In this document: positions 1 through 7,669 of the stretch, piece by piece
Numbering within the stretch: position 1 is the first letter of the stretch
Layout: the number at the start of each line of letters is the position of its first letter
Origin: Paenarthrobacter sp. DKR-5
GTDB taxonomy: Bacteria; Actinomycetota; Actinomycetes; Actinomycetales; Micrococcaceae
Assembly: GCF_018531425.1 (NCBI RefSeq)
Contig: NZ_JAHBOI010000002.1
Coordinates: 62,001 to 126,000, forward strand
Length of the DNA stretch: 64,000 nucleotides
Direction: 5' to 3'
Notes under the pieces: generated by a model
Told to the model about the DNA's origin: nothing
Databases searched by the model: none
Seen by the model: only the letters and a program-made list of their open reading frames with translations
Program-made: the position numbers and the translations under genes

Positions 1-1
1 C

Positions 2-655
2 AATACGTCGGCCTTGGGCGCCGACACCTGGCGGCATGTGGCATTCATCGAGCAAAAGGTGCCCGCCACGGATCCGTCTGCTCATGACGGAGTGAAGTGG
101 CTGATGTCTTCGGACGTCTGCAAGCACTGCACCAACGCGGCCTGCCTGGACGTATGCCCCACCGGTGCGCTGTTCCGCACCGAACACGGCACGGTCGTCG
201 TCCAGCAGGATGTCTGCAACGGCTGCGGATACTGCGTTTCCGCCTGTCCGTACGGTGTCATCGACCAGCGCAAGGAAGACGGACGGGTGTTCAAGTGCAC
301 CATGTGCTACGACCGCCTGGGCGCGGGGGAGGAGCCGGCCTGTGCGAAGGCCTGCCCCACCAAGTCGATCCAGTACGGCGAGCTGGACGAGCTGCGCGCA
401 CGGGCGGACGCCCGGCTGGAGGAGCTGCACGAACGCGGCGAGGAAGGTGCCCGGCTGTACGGACGGGACCCGGACGACGGCGTCGGCGGTGACGGTGCGT
501 TCTTCCTGCTGCTCGACGAGCCGGAAACATACGGGCTGCCGCCGGACCCGGTGGTGACGACCCGGGACCTGCCGGCGATGTGGAAGCGTGCCGCCGGCGC
601 CGCCGCGGGCATGCTGGTCGGCGCTGCGGTTATCTTCTGGGGAGGTCGAAAATGA
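2..655 (+). CDS. 4Fe-4S dicluster electron-transfer subunit (formate dehydrogenase beta / FdhB-type), 5' truncated by window edge
   Basis: The frame is open from the first bases, so the N-terminus with the first cysteine cluster lies outside the window. A TTG at 14 is only an internal leucine. Visible cysteine groups are CKHCTNAACLDVCP, CNGCGYCVSACP and a CTMC...CAKACP pair, the ferredoxin-like clusters of FdhB/DmsB/NrfC subunits that pass electrons between a molybdopterin catalytic subunit and a membrane quinone protein. The end is hydrophobic (about residues 195-212), suggesting a membrane anchor. The ATGA overlap with the NrfD gene shows one operon. The text GADTWRHVAFIEQ is typical of actinobacterial formate dehydrogenase subunits, but the catalytic gene is outside, so the substrate is inferred. 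Confidence 0.88.
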   Translation, partial: NTSALGADTWRHVAFIEQKVPATDPSAHDGVKWLMSSDVCKHCTNAACLDVCPTGALFRTEHGTVVVQQDVCNGCGYCVSACPYGVIDQRKEDGRVFKCTMCYDRLGAGEEPACAKACPTKSIQYGELDELRARADARLEELHERGEEGARLYGRDPDDGVGGDGAFFLLLDEPETYGLPPDPVVTTRDLPAMWKRAAGAAAGMLVGAAVIFWGGRK

Positions 656-1602
656 GCCCGCGCCGGCAGCGCAACGAGGAATTCACCTCCTACTACGGGC
701 GGCCCATCCTCAAGCAGCCGACGTGGCACGCGCTCGACATCGCCGGGTACATCTTTGCCGGGGGTCTCGCCGCCGCCTCCTCGATGCTGGGGGCCGGAGC
801 CCAGCACAGCGGCCGGCCAGCCCTGGAGCGGAGCGCCAAGCTCACCGCCCTGACCGCGATATCGGCGTCGGTGGTGGCGCTGGTTCACGACCTGGGCCGG
901 CCGGAGCGGTTCGTCAATATGCTGCGGGTCGCCAAGCCCACCTCGCCGATGAGCGTCGGCTCCTGGATCCTCTCGGTCTACGGCCCGCTCGCCGGAGCGA
1001 GTGCCCTGTCCAACCTGACCGGCGTCCTGCCGCGTGCCGGGCGGGCAGCCGGAGTCGGCGCCGCGGTTGCCGGCTCCGCCGTAGCCACCTACACGGCGGT
1101 CCTCCTTGCCGATACGGCGGTTCCCACCTGGCACGATGCCCACGAGGTGCTGCCCTTCGTGTTCGCCGGCTCCGCTGCCGCGTCGGCCGGCGGTGTCGCC
1201 GCCGCCCTGTCCCCGGTCGTACAGGCCGGCCCGGCCCGCAGGATGGCTGTCGGGGGAGCAGTGCTGGAGACCGTGATGAGCCTGAAAATGGAGCGCAGCG
1301 GCAACCTCTCCACCGAGACGCTGCACCAGGGCCGCGCCGGGACGCTGCTGCGGCTGTCCAAGGCGTGCACGGTCGGCGGTGCCGTCGGCCTGGCACTCGG
1401 CGGCCGGCACTCCCGCCTGGTCAGCGCGGTCAGCGGCGCCAGCGTGGCGGCGGGTTCGGCGCTTCTGCGGTTCGGCATCTTCGAAGCAGGCAAGGCCTCG
1501 ACGATCGACCCGAAGTACGTCGTCGTTCCGCAGCGCGAGCGCCTCGAAGCCCGCGAGGCTGCTGCTGCGCCGGCGGTCTCCACCCAAGCGCCGGCCAAGT
1601 AG
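652..1602 (+). CDS. nrfD: NrfD/PsrC-type membrane subunit
   Basis: This is a 316-residue integral membrane protein with about eight hydrophobic helices. It belongs to the NrfD/PsrC family, which exchanges electrons between the iron-sulfur subunit and the quinone pool. The ATG at 652 overlaps the upstream TGA (ATGA), and GGAGG sits just before it. Longer upstream frames only run inside the previous gene and are rejected. The gene begins MSPRRQRNEEFTSYYGRP, an N-terminus common to the NrfD partner of actinobacterial formate dehydrogenases. A long inverted repeat follows the stop codon and probably ends the transcript. Confidence 0.85.
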   Translation: MSPRRQRNEEFTSYYGRPILKQPTWHALDIAGYIFAGGLAAASSMLGAGAQHSGRPALERSAKLTALTAISASVVALVHDLGRPERFVNMLRVAKPTSPMSVGSWILSVYGPLAGASALSNLTGVLPRAGRAAGVGAAVAGSAVATYTAVLLADTAVPTWHDAHEVLPFVFAGSAAASAGGVAAALSPVVQAGPARRMAVGGAVLETVMSLKMERSGNLSTETLHQGRAGTLLRLSKACTVGGAVGLALGGRHSRLVSAVSGASVAAGSALLRFGIFEAGKASTIDPKYVVVPQRERLEAREAAAAPAVSTQAPAK

Positions 1603-1608
1603 GCTGCC

Positions 1609-1668
1609 GGCACCATCGGTCCCCCTTGTCCCGCCGTGACACGCGGGACAAATGTGACCGATGGTGCC
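1609..1668. repeat. 60-nt nested inverted repeat after nrfD
   Basis: Outer arms GGCACCATCGGTC (1609-1621) and GACCGATGGTGCC (1656-1668) are exact complements. Inner arms TTGTCCCGC and GCGGGACAA also pair. The whole gap could fold into one long hairpin with a small internal loop. It has no T-run, so it is not a textbook terminator, but its position at a 3' end resembles the other long palindromes in this window. Confidence 0.75.
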
Positions 1669-1690
1669 ATTGGTGGCGTAGAACTTAGCT

Positions 1691-2302
1691 GTGAAACGCT
1701 TCCGCATCCGAGCCGTCGTGCTGGCCGTCGCCCTTCTCGGCGGGCTTGGCGCCACCGCTGACGTTCTTGTTCCCGCTCCCGCTGCCCAGGCTGCCGCACC
1801 CGGCCTGCGGAGTGTTCATGCTCCCGGCACGGTTTCCGCGGACGAGCGGCTGAGAGCGGGCCAGTGCCACTTGCGCCTGGTCAACGGCAAGCTGGGCCAG
1901 TACCTGCCCGACGGCCGCTGCACCCCGGGCGCTTTTGACCCGGCCGTGACCCAGGCGAACATCGGTTCGACGATCTGCCGGACCGGCTACAGCACGAAGG
2001 TGCGGCCGAGTTCGTACCTGACCTCAAAGTTCAAGACCGCGAGCCTGGCCCAGTACGGTCTTCGGTCCAACACCACCACCGAGTACGACCATCTGGTCAG
2101 CCTTGAGCTCGGCGGGGCGAATTCAGTCTCCAACCTGTGGCCGGAGCCGAATAAGGCAGGGGCGCGGGGCACCACCAATCCGAAGGACGCCGTGGAGAAC
2201 ACCCTGCACCGCGCGGTGTGCTCCCGCCGGGTGAGCCTGGGGGCTGCCCAGCACGCCATTGCCGTTAACTGGGTCACCGCGCTGCGCGCCCTTCACCTCT
2301 AG
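1691..2302 (+). CDS. Secreted HNH/DUF1524-like protein (putative extracellular nuclease)
   Basis: A 203-residue protein starting with GTG at 1691. The first ~35 residues form a clear Sec signal (KRFRIR, hydrophobic stretch, cleavage near AQAAA). The mature part has EYDHLVSLELGGA, then NLWPEPNK and NPKDAVEN. This D-H...G-G...N-L-x-P...N-P pattern resembles HNH/treble-clef nucleases of the DUF1524 type, in which the His and Asn residues serve the metal site. Three cysteines in the mature part may form a disulfide, fitting export. No classical ribosome site is visible. The stop codon TAG shares the four bases CTAG with the convergent NUDIX gene. The nuclease role is inferred from motifs only. 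Confidence 0.6.
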   Translation: MKRFRIRAVVLAVALLGGLGATADVLVPAPAAQAAAPGLRSVHAPGTVSADERLRAGQCHLRLVNGKLGQYLPDGRCTPGAFDPAVTQANIGSTICRTGYSTKVRPSSYLTSKFKTASLAQYGLRSNTTTEYDHLVSLELGGANSVSNLWPEPNKAGARGTTNPKDAVENTLHRAVCSRRVSLGAAQHAIAVNWVTALRALHL

Positions 2303-2784
2303 TCCTCCGGCGGACCGGCCTGGAGGACAGCGAGGAGGCGGTCGAGCACGGGAAGCTGGCCGCGGACGAGCTTGGTGCGCGCCTCAGGCACGCTGAACCA
2401 TCCGGCGTCGTCAATTTCGGGATAGTCGCGCACGCTCCCGGATCCTTTCGGCCATTCCAGCGCGAACGTGTTGCTGACGATCCTCGCCGGGCGGAAGTCC
2501 GTCTCGGCGCTGAAGACCGTGATGACCTTGCCCGAGGATTGCCGGAAACTGCACAGCAGCCTGTACTCGGCGTCGTCCGGCGGGGGCGAGCCCATCTCCT
2601 CGGTGAACTCCCGCCGGGCGGCCTCCAGCGGATCCTCGCTGTCGGAGTACTCCCCTTTGGGGAGGGACCAGGCGTGGGCGTCCTTGTGAGCCCAGAACGG
2701 GCCGCCCATGTGTGCGATCCAGATCTCCAGGCCCCGTGCCCGGGGGCGCCGGTACAGCAGGAGGCCCGCGCTGCGCACCGGCAT
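2299..2784 (-). CDS. NUDIX hydrolase
   Basis: A 161-residue protein with a NUDIX box at about residues 40-62: GEYSDSE followed by seven residues and REFTEEMG, i.e. G-x5-E-x7-R-E-x2-E-E. These hydrolases cleave nucleoside diphosphates linked to another group and bind Mg2+ through the Glu residues. The start MPVRSAGLLLYRR was chosen because GAGGAGG lies directly upstream at 2787-2795; the longer frame to 2901 lacks a ribosome site. The N-terminal RSAGLLLYR and the length suit the small MutT-like group in which LPKGEYSDSEDPLEAARREF is typical of Arthrobacter. The substrate cannot be told. Confidence 0.88.
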   Translation of the reverse strand: MPVRSAGLLLYRRPRARGLEIWIAHMGGPFWAHKDAHAWSLPKGEYSDSEDPLEAARREFTEEMGSPPPDDAEYRLLCSFRQSSGKVITVFSAETDFRPARIVSNTFALEWPKGSGSVRDYPEIDDAGWFSVPEARTKLVRGQLPVLDRLLAVLQAGPPED

Positions 2785-2978
2785 CCGCCCCTCCTCTGTT
2801 GATCCGCTCCTGGTCCGCCCCGGACTTCCGCCGCAGGCGGCAAACCGCCACCGGGCCACTGTACCGCTCGCGGCTGCACGGTCACCCAAACAGCACCTCA
2901 AAACAGGTAGTCCTCGTTCTTTCCCGCCGGAACGACAGTTGCGATGCTTGCCTCACCAGCGGTGCCGAGGAGGACGCG

Positions 2979-3293
2979 ATGAAGCTTCCGTACGATCTGT
3001 CCAGCTTCGGTATTGCCGAGGCCCTTCCGATGGCGGTCACGGCCCTCCAGGAGGAGCCGCGGCGTGTGGAGATCCTCGACGACTTCAGTTACATTGCCGT
3101 GTTCCTCGACTGCCCTGAGGCCAACCACGTGTACTGCGTCGGACGGGACTACATCGACCGCGTCTACCGCCGGGCGGTGCTGGCGCTGGCCTGGAACCAC
3201 GGGCTCCCGATCCACGTGCACCGCCGGATTCCGCCCGAAGAGTGGGATGCCTACACGGCAGAGATGGACCGGCGGACGCGTCCCGAGGACTGA
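2979..3293 (+). CDS. Conserved hypothetical protein, 104 aa
   Basis: The ATG at 2979 follows GAGGAGG by six bases. The product is a soluble, mildly acidic protein with no signal peptide or membrane segment. It starts MKLPYDLSSFGIAEALP and has a central strand-rich part (VEILDDFSYIAVFLDCP) and a helix with IDRVYRRAVLALAW. I do not recognise the family. It stands alone between the convergent NUDIX gene and the Amt promoter region. The strong ribosome site and coding-like third-position GC support it as a real gene. Confidence 0.65.
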   Translation: MKLPYDLSSFGIAEALPMAVTALQEEPRRVEILDDFSYIAVFLDCPEANHVYCVGRDYIDRVYRRAVLALAWNHGLPIHVHRRIPPEEWDAYTAEMDRRTRPED

Positions 3294-3334
3294 CCGCCAG
3301 GGCCCTGCGTCTCGATGGCCGTTGCGGCCGGCCG

Positions 3335-3403
3335 TTAACACGCCCGAAACATCCCGGTCACGCGGTCCTTACATTCCGCGGATTCCTGTAACCTCCCCGC
3401 AAC
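3335..3403 (+). promoter_or_regulatory. GlnR-type operator upstream of amt
   Basis: TTAAC (3335-3339), GAAAC (3346-3350), GTCAC (3357-3361) and CTTAC (3368-3372) are each separated by exactly six bases. This is the a1-b1-a2-b2 layout of the actinomycete GlnR box (gTnAc-n6-GaAAc repeated), with only the last site weak. A second pair, GTAAC-n6-GCAAC, lies at 3388-3403. Amt is a classic GlnR target, so nitrogen-dependent control is likely. GlnR itself is not in the window. Confidence 0.72.
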
Positions 3404-3511
3404 TTTTTCCCCGATCGTTCGAAACATAGACCAACGAATGTTAACGGTGGATCACGGGGGCGGGTGGCGAGAGCGCCCGGTACGGCTGAAACGACAGGAA
3501 GGGACGCGCAG

Positions 3512-4816
3512 GTGCAGATTACTGCGGGAAACGTCTGGATGATGGTGTCGGCGGCGCTCGTGCTGCTCATGACCCCCGGGCTGGCCGTGTTCTACGGCGG
3601 CATGACACGGGCAAAGGCAGCGCTCAACATGATCATGATGAGCTTCATCTCGGCCGGCATCGTCGGCGCCGTCTGGGTCCTGTGGGGCTACTCGATGAGC
3701 GTGGGCAAGGGCGGCGGATTTGTCGGCAATCCCTTCGCGAGCTTCGGGCTGCAGAACCTCATCGGCTCCACCGACCTGATCAAGGCCGGGTTCAGCGCAA
3801 CATTCGCCATGGTCACGGTCGCGTTGATCAGCGGAGCCATCGCGGACCGCGCCAAATTCAGCGCGTGGGCGGTGTTCGTCCCGATCTGGATCACCCTTGT
3901 CTACTGCCCGCTGGCGTTCATGGTCTGGGGCGGCGGCATGCTCAGCCCCGGCGGAGCGGTCAGCCGCGTGTTTGGGCCGGTGATCGATTTCGCCGGCGGC
4001 ACCGTTGTCGAGATCAGCGCAGGCATTGCGGGCCTTGTCCTGGCCCTGATCCTGGGCAAGCGCCACGGTTTCGGCCAGGACCCGAACCACCGCCCGCACA
4101 ACATGCCGCTGGTCATGCTGGGCGCCGGGATCCTCTGGTTCGGCTGGTTCGGCTTCAACGGCGGCGCGGCGACTTCGGCCGACCAGGCGGGTCTGATCTG
4201 GATCAACACGATGGCCGCACCGGCCGCGGGCATGCTCGGCTGGCTGATTACCGAGAAGGTGCGCGACGGACGCCCGACCTCCCTGGGTGCTGCTTCCGGC
4301 GTGGTGGCCGGCCTGGTGGCGATCACCCCTTCCTGCGCCAACATCAGCCCTGCCTGGGCGCTCGGACTCGGTGCCGTGGCCGGTGTCGTGTCCTCCCTGG
4401 CGGTCGGTTTGAAGTACAAGTACGGCTTTGACGATTCGCTCGATGTGGTTGCCGTCCACCTCTTCGCCGGCCTCATCGGCACTCTTGCTCTTGGCTTCAT
4501 CGCTTTGCCGGTCGACGGCAAGGGTGGCGGCCTCTTCTACGGCGGCGGGTTGCAGCAGTTGGTCGCGCAGATCGTTGCCGTCCTGATCGCGCTGGTGCTC
4601 TCCGGACTCGTCACCGGCGTCGTCGGGCTGGTCATCCACAAGACGATGGGCTTCCGCGTCAGCCGCGAAGACGAAGTGGCAGGCGTGGATGTCTCAGAAC
4701 ACGCCGAGACCGCCTACGAGTTCGGCGGATTGGGCCAGAACCAGTTCAGCTCCTTCCCCCACCACCTCCAGCCGTCCATTGTGATCCAGCCCCACCGCGT
4801 CAGGGACGAGGCGTAG
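3512..4816 (+). CDS. amt: Ammonium transporter (Amt family)
   Basis: A 434-residue membrane protein of the Amt/MEP/Rh family that moves ammonium or ammonia into the cell. It starts GTG (MQITAGNVWMMVSAALVLLM), with AGGAAGGG eight bases upstream; the longer frame from 3464 has no such site. Family motifs include FYGGMTRAKAALNMIMMSF, the pore-region FMVWGGGMLSP and DFAGGTVVEISAGIAG, and HLFAGLIGTLALGF near the end. About eleven membrane helices are expected, as in the family. The cytosolic tail is ~50 residues. No glnK/glnB follows, unlike many amtB operons. The GlnR-like box upstream indicates nitrogen control. Confidence 0.95.
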   Translation: MQITAGNVWMMVSAALVLLMTPGLAVFYGGMTRAKAALNMIMMSFISAGIVGAVWVLWGYSMSVGKGGGFVGNPFASFGLQNLIGSTDLIKAGFSATFAMVTVALISGAIADRAKFSAWAVFVPIWITLVYCPLAFMVWGGGMLSPGGAVSRVFGPVIDFAGGTVVEISAGIAGLVLALILGKRHGFGQDPNHRPHNMPLVMLGAGILWFGWFGFNGGAATSADQAGLIWINTMAAPAAGMLGWLITEKVRDGRPTSLGAASGVVAGLVAITPSCANISPAWALGLGAVAGVVSSLAVGLKYKYGFDDSLDVVAVHLFAGLIGTLALGFIALPVDGKGGGLFYGGGLQQLVAQIVAVLIALVLSGLVTGVVGLVIHKTMGFRVSREDEVAGVDVSEHAETAYEFGGLGQNQFSSFPHHLQPSIVIQPHRVRDEA

Positions 4817-4884
4817 CGGCGCCTCGCGCGCCGACCTCAGCAGTGGCGGCGGTGCACGGTCCGGGTGCGGTACGTCCTGTGGCC

Positions 4885-6696
4885 TCAGGCTGCCAGCGAA
4901 GCGTAGCGGCCGTCGAGTCCGAGCAGCTCCTCATGGGTGCCGCGCTCGACGACGCGGCCCGAGCCCAGCACTGCGATCTGGTCGGCGTGCCGGACGGTGG
5001 AGAGCCGGTGGGCGATGGTCAGGGTGGTCCGTCCGCTGGCGAGCGCGTCGAATGCCTGCTGGACGTCTCGTTCGGTCCGGGTGTCCAGAGCGCTCGTGGC
5101 TTCGTCGAGGATGAGGATGCGCGGGTTACGCAGCAGCGTGCGGGCGATGGCTAGCCGCTGCTTCTCGCCGCCGGAGAACCGGTGGCCCCGGGAGCCGACC
5201 ACTGTGTCATATCCGCGGGGCAATCCTGCGATCACGTCGTGGATCCGGGCGTCCCGGGCCGCCTGTTCGATCTCTGCGTCGGAAGCATCCGGTTTGGCAT
5301 AGCGCAGGTTCTCGCGCACGGTGGTGTGCAGCAGGTAGGTGTCCTGGCTGACCACCCCGACAATGGCGGCCAGATCCTGCAGGCGAAAGGAGCGCACGTC
5401 GATCCCGTCAATCGTGACGCGGCCCGTGGCGGGGTCGTTCAGCCGCGCGAGCAGCGACGCCAGCGTGCTTTTGCCGGATCCGGTCTCTCCGACCAGTGCG
5501 GTGCGGGTGCCTGCCGGGATGTCGAGCGTGACGGAACTGAGAGCGGGCGCGCCACTCCCCGGGTAGCTGAAGCTGACATCTTCGTACCGGATGTGTCCAA
5601 CCATCTGCGCAACGTCGATCCGCACCGGACTGGCTGGTTCGGCAATGTCCACCGGGAGGTCCAGATATTCGAAGATGCGGGCGAAAAGAGCCAGTGAGCT
5701 GGTCAGGGCAACCCCGACGTTGAGCAGGCCCAGCAGAGGCCGGAAGAGTGAGTTCTGCAGGGCAGTGAAAGCCACCACGGTTCCGATGCTCATGGCCGCG
5801 GCACCGAGCGGCAGTCCTGCGGCAAAGTAGATCACGGCCGGCACGGCAGCAAAGATGATGCTCATGGAGGCCATCCGCCACCGGCCGGCCAGTTCCGATT
5901 TCAGTTCCAGGTCCGTCAGCCGCAGGGAGGAAGCTATGAAGCGGTCGGCGAGGGCCGGTCCGGTGGCCAAGGTCTTGCTTAGCTGGACACCGCTGACCGA
6001 GAGGGACTCTTCAATGGTCACGTTCAGGTCCGCGAGCTCCCGCTGGCGCTCGGCGGTGATCTCGCGACGCATGGCGGCGACCCGGCGGCTGAGCAGGACG
6101 GCGGGCGGGAGCACAAGCAACGAGATCAGGCTTAGCTGCCAGGACAGCGCTGCCATGGCGGTTATCGTGGCAACCACAGTGGTCAGGTTCGCGGCGATGC
6201 TCGTCGCCGTGGACGTCACGACGGCCTGCATTCCGCCGATGTCGTTGGTGATGCGCGACTGCACTTCGCCGCTGCGGGTGCGGGTGAAGAAGCCCACCGA
6301 CTGGCGCTGCAGATGCGTGAAGACGTCGGAGCGGAGGCGGTGCATGACCTGCTGGCCGACCTTGGTGCTGATCCATGTCTGGATGACGCCGAATGCCGCG
6401 GTCAGGACCGCGACGCCGAGCATTCCGGCAACGAGGAAAGCCAGCAACCGGAGGTCCTGGTGAGGCAGCGCCGTGTCAATCACCGCGCGCAACAGGAACG
6501 GGGAGGCCATTGAAACGATCGAGGAGGCCACAATGATGAAGACGACGGCGGCAAGCTGCCGCCGGTAAGCAGTGAACAGGCGGGCAACCCGGCGGAAGGG
6601 GACGCTGCGCGCCTGGCTGCGCTCGGCGTCGGTGATCTGACCGCGGGCACGGGGGCCCCTGCTGCCGGGATCATGCGGGAAGGTGGCGGGTTCCAT
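4885..6696 (-). CDS. ABC exporter, fused membrane and ATPase domains
   Basis: A 603-residue half-transporter of the MsbA/LmrA/BmrA type, expected to work as a homodimer. The N-terminal ~320 residues hold six membrane helices (type-1 exporter fold). The nucleotide-binding domain carries Walker A GETGSGKST near residue 405, the signature FSGGEKQR near 510, Walker B ILILDEATSALD, and the switch histidine in TIAHRLSTVRHADQ. The start MEPATFPHD was chosen over an upstream ATG at 6756, which would lie inside the divergent regulatory region. It is divergent from a marR gene with shared repeats between them, so it is probably a MarR-controlled drug or toxic-compound exporter. The substrate is unknown. 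Confidence 0.92.
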   Translation of the reverse strand: MEPATFPHDPGSRGPRARGQITDAERSQARSVPFRRVARLFTAYRRQLAAVVFIIVASSIVSMASPFLLRAVIDTALPHQDLRLLAFLVAGMLGVAVLTAAFGVIQTWISTKVGQQVMHRLRSDVFTHLQRQSVGFFTRTRSGEVQSRITNDIGGMQAVVTSTATSIAANLTTVVATITAMAALSWQLSLISLLVLPPAVLLSRRVAAMRREITAERQRELADLNVTIEESLSVSGVQLSKTLATGPALADRFIASSLRLTDLELKSELAGRWRMASMSIIFAAVPAVIYFAAGLPLGAAAMSIGTVVAFTALQNSLFRPLLGLLNVGVALTSSLALFARIFEYLDLPVDIAEPASPVRIDVAQMVGHIRYEDVSFSYPGSGAPALSSVTLDIPAGTRTALVGETGSGKSTLASLLARLNDPATGRVTIDGIDVRSFRLQDLAAIVGVVSQDTYLLHTTVRENLRYAKPDASDAEIEQAARDARIHDVIAGLPRGYDTVVGSRGHRFSGGEKQRLAIARTLLRNPRILILDEATSALDTRTERDVQQAFDALASGRTTLTIAHRLSTVRHADQIAVLGSGRVVERGTHEELLGLDGRYASLAA

Positions 6697-6760
6697 ACGT
6701 AAAGACCCCGTTTCTAGAGAGTGCGGACCGCGCGGGCGGTTTGCGGCGGCCGGCAATTAC

Positions 6761-6806
6761 TGAGGCTACCTCAACATGAGGCTACAACAGCGATTGCTGG
6801 TAGCCT
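6761..6806. promoter_or_regulatory. Putative MarR operator in the divergent marR/ABC promoter
   Basis: TGAGGCTAC occurs twice in direct orientation (6761-6769 and 6777-6785), and the inverse GTAGCCT follows at 6800-6806. The second copy with the inverse copy gives AGGCTAC...GTAGCCT with CAGC/GCTG inside, a dyad over the probable -10 of marR (TAGCCT, 6801-6806). This fits a repressor that blocks both divergent promoters. Confidence 0.6.
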
Positions 6807-6812
6807 ATTCCG

Positions 6813-7220
6813 GTGGCCGACGAGATGCTGGTGGATACGTTCTGGGCGGTCGCCCGGCAGCTGCGCGCCCTGTCGCGGGATGCGCTGGCTCCGCTCGGGA
6901 TCTCGCCGTCCCAGTCGCGCGCCCTGGCCATCCTGCGGCGGCACGGGCCCATGCGCCTGGGTTCGCTCTCGGAACATCTGCGTATTGCACCGCGCTCGGC
7001 GACGGAAGTGGTGGATGCCCTGCAGCGTCTCGGTCTGCTCGTGCGCGACGCTGATCCCCAGGACCGGCGTGCGACCGTCGTTTCGCTGACCGCGGAGGGA
7101 CAGGCGCTCAGCGCAAAAATCAAGCACGCACAGCGGAGCCAGGCGAAGGAGTTCTTCAACGCACTCAGCGAGGACGAGCAGCGCCGGCTCGTCGAGACGC
7201 TGGGCAAGCTGGTGCGCTGA
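6813..7220 (+). CDS. MarR-family transcriptional regulator
   Basis: A 135-residue winged-helix protein. The helix-turn-helix region is around residues 50-75 (MRLGSLSEHLRIAPRSATEVVDALQRLGL), followed by the wing with RDADPQDRRATVVSLTAEG, the most diagnostic MarR motif. The GTG start is only six bases after TAGCCT, so the mRNA is probably leaderless and the start needs no Shine-Dalgarno site. MarR proteins bind as dimers to inverted repeats and release DNA when they bind aromatic or lipophilic ligands. Position opposite the ABC exporter suggests it controls that gene and itself. Confidence 0.92.
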   Translation: MADEMLVDTFWAVARQLRALSRDALAPLGISPSQSRALAILRRHGPMRLGSLSEHLRIAPRSATEVVDALQRLGLLVRDADPQDRRATVVSLTAEGQALSAKIKHAQRSQAKEFFNALSEDEQRRLVETLGKLVR

Positions 7221-7224
7221 AAAT

Positions 7225-7250
7225 CCGCGCACGGGTACTTTCCCGCGCGG
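7225..7250 (+). terminator. Probable terminator after marR
   Basis: CCGCGC-ac-GGG-tacttt-CCC-GCGCGG forms a strong hairpin five bases after the marR stop codon. Only short A/T runs follow, so the intrinsic terminator call is moderate. Confidence 0.5.
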
Positions 7251-7309
7251 CAAAGCCAAGGAGCACAATGTCCGTGAAGCAGGCGACAGGCCGGTGAGGA
7301 GAAGAATAG

Positions 7310-7507
7310 ATGTCCGTGCCGGACAGGCGGCGCCCTAAACAGGGCAGCCGGATCATGCCGTTGCTCGTCTCTGCCTTTTGCATCGCCGTCGCCGCCCTGG
7401 TGCTGGCGGCGGTGGAGGCAAATTTCGTGATCGTCTCCCTTGCCGCCGCGGTCTGCGCGCAACTGCTGATCGCCATCATCGCCCTCGGACGAAGGAAGAA
7501 GCGCTGA
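7310..7507 (+). CDS. Small two-helix membrane protein, 65 aa
   Basis: The ATG at 7310 follows GAGGAGAAG by six bases. The product has a basic N-terminus (MSVPDRRRPKQGSR), two hydrophobic helices (about residues 16-34 and 38-58) and a basic end (GRRKKR). The charge pattern predicts both ends in the cytoplasm. I do not recognise the family, and the neighbours give no clue. Confidence 0.6.
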   Translation: MSVPDRRRPKQGSRIMPLLVSAFCIAVAALVLAAVEANFVIVSLAAAVCAQLLIAIIALGRRKKR

Positions 7508-7669
7508 CACCGCACCCGGGACAAGGACAGCGACACGCGTGCAGTACTGCGGCGGCTGCGCCGGAGCGGATAGCATTCGCACCGGGGGCAATAACAACGG
7601 CATCGCATTCTTCTCGGCCCGCCGCTCGCGAGAGTGAGGAGGACGCAGTCCCGTTAGGTGAGGTCTCCC

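Noticed and set aside
7268-7297. Nine-codon mini-frame MSVKQATGR before the 65-aa membrane protein
   Set aside because: No ribosome site of its own, no regulatory codon run and no hairpin after it; likely chance.
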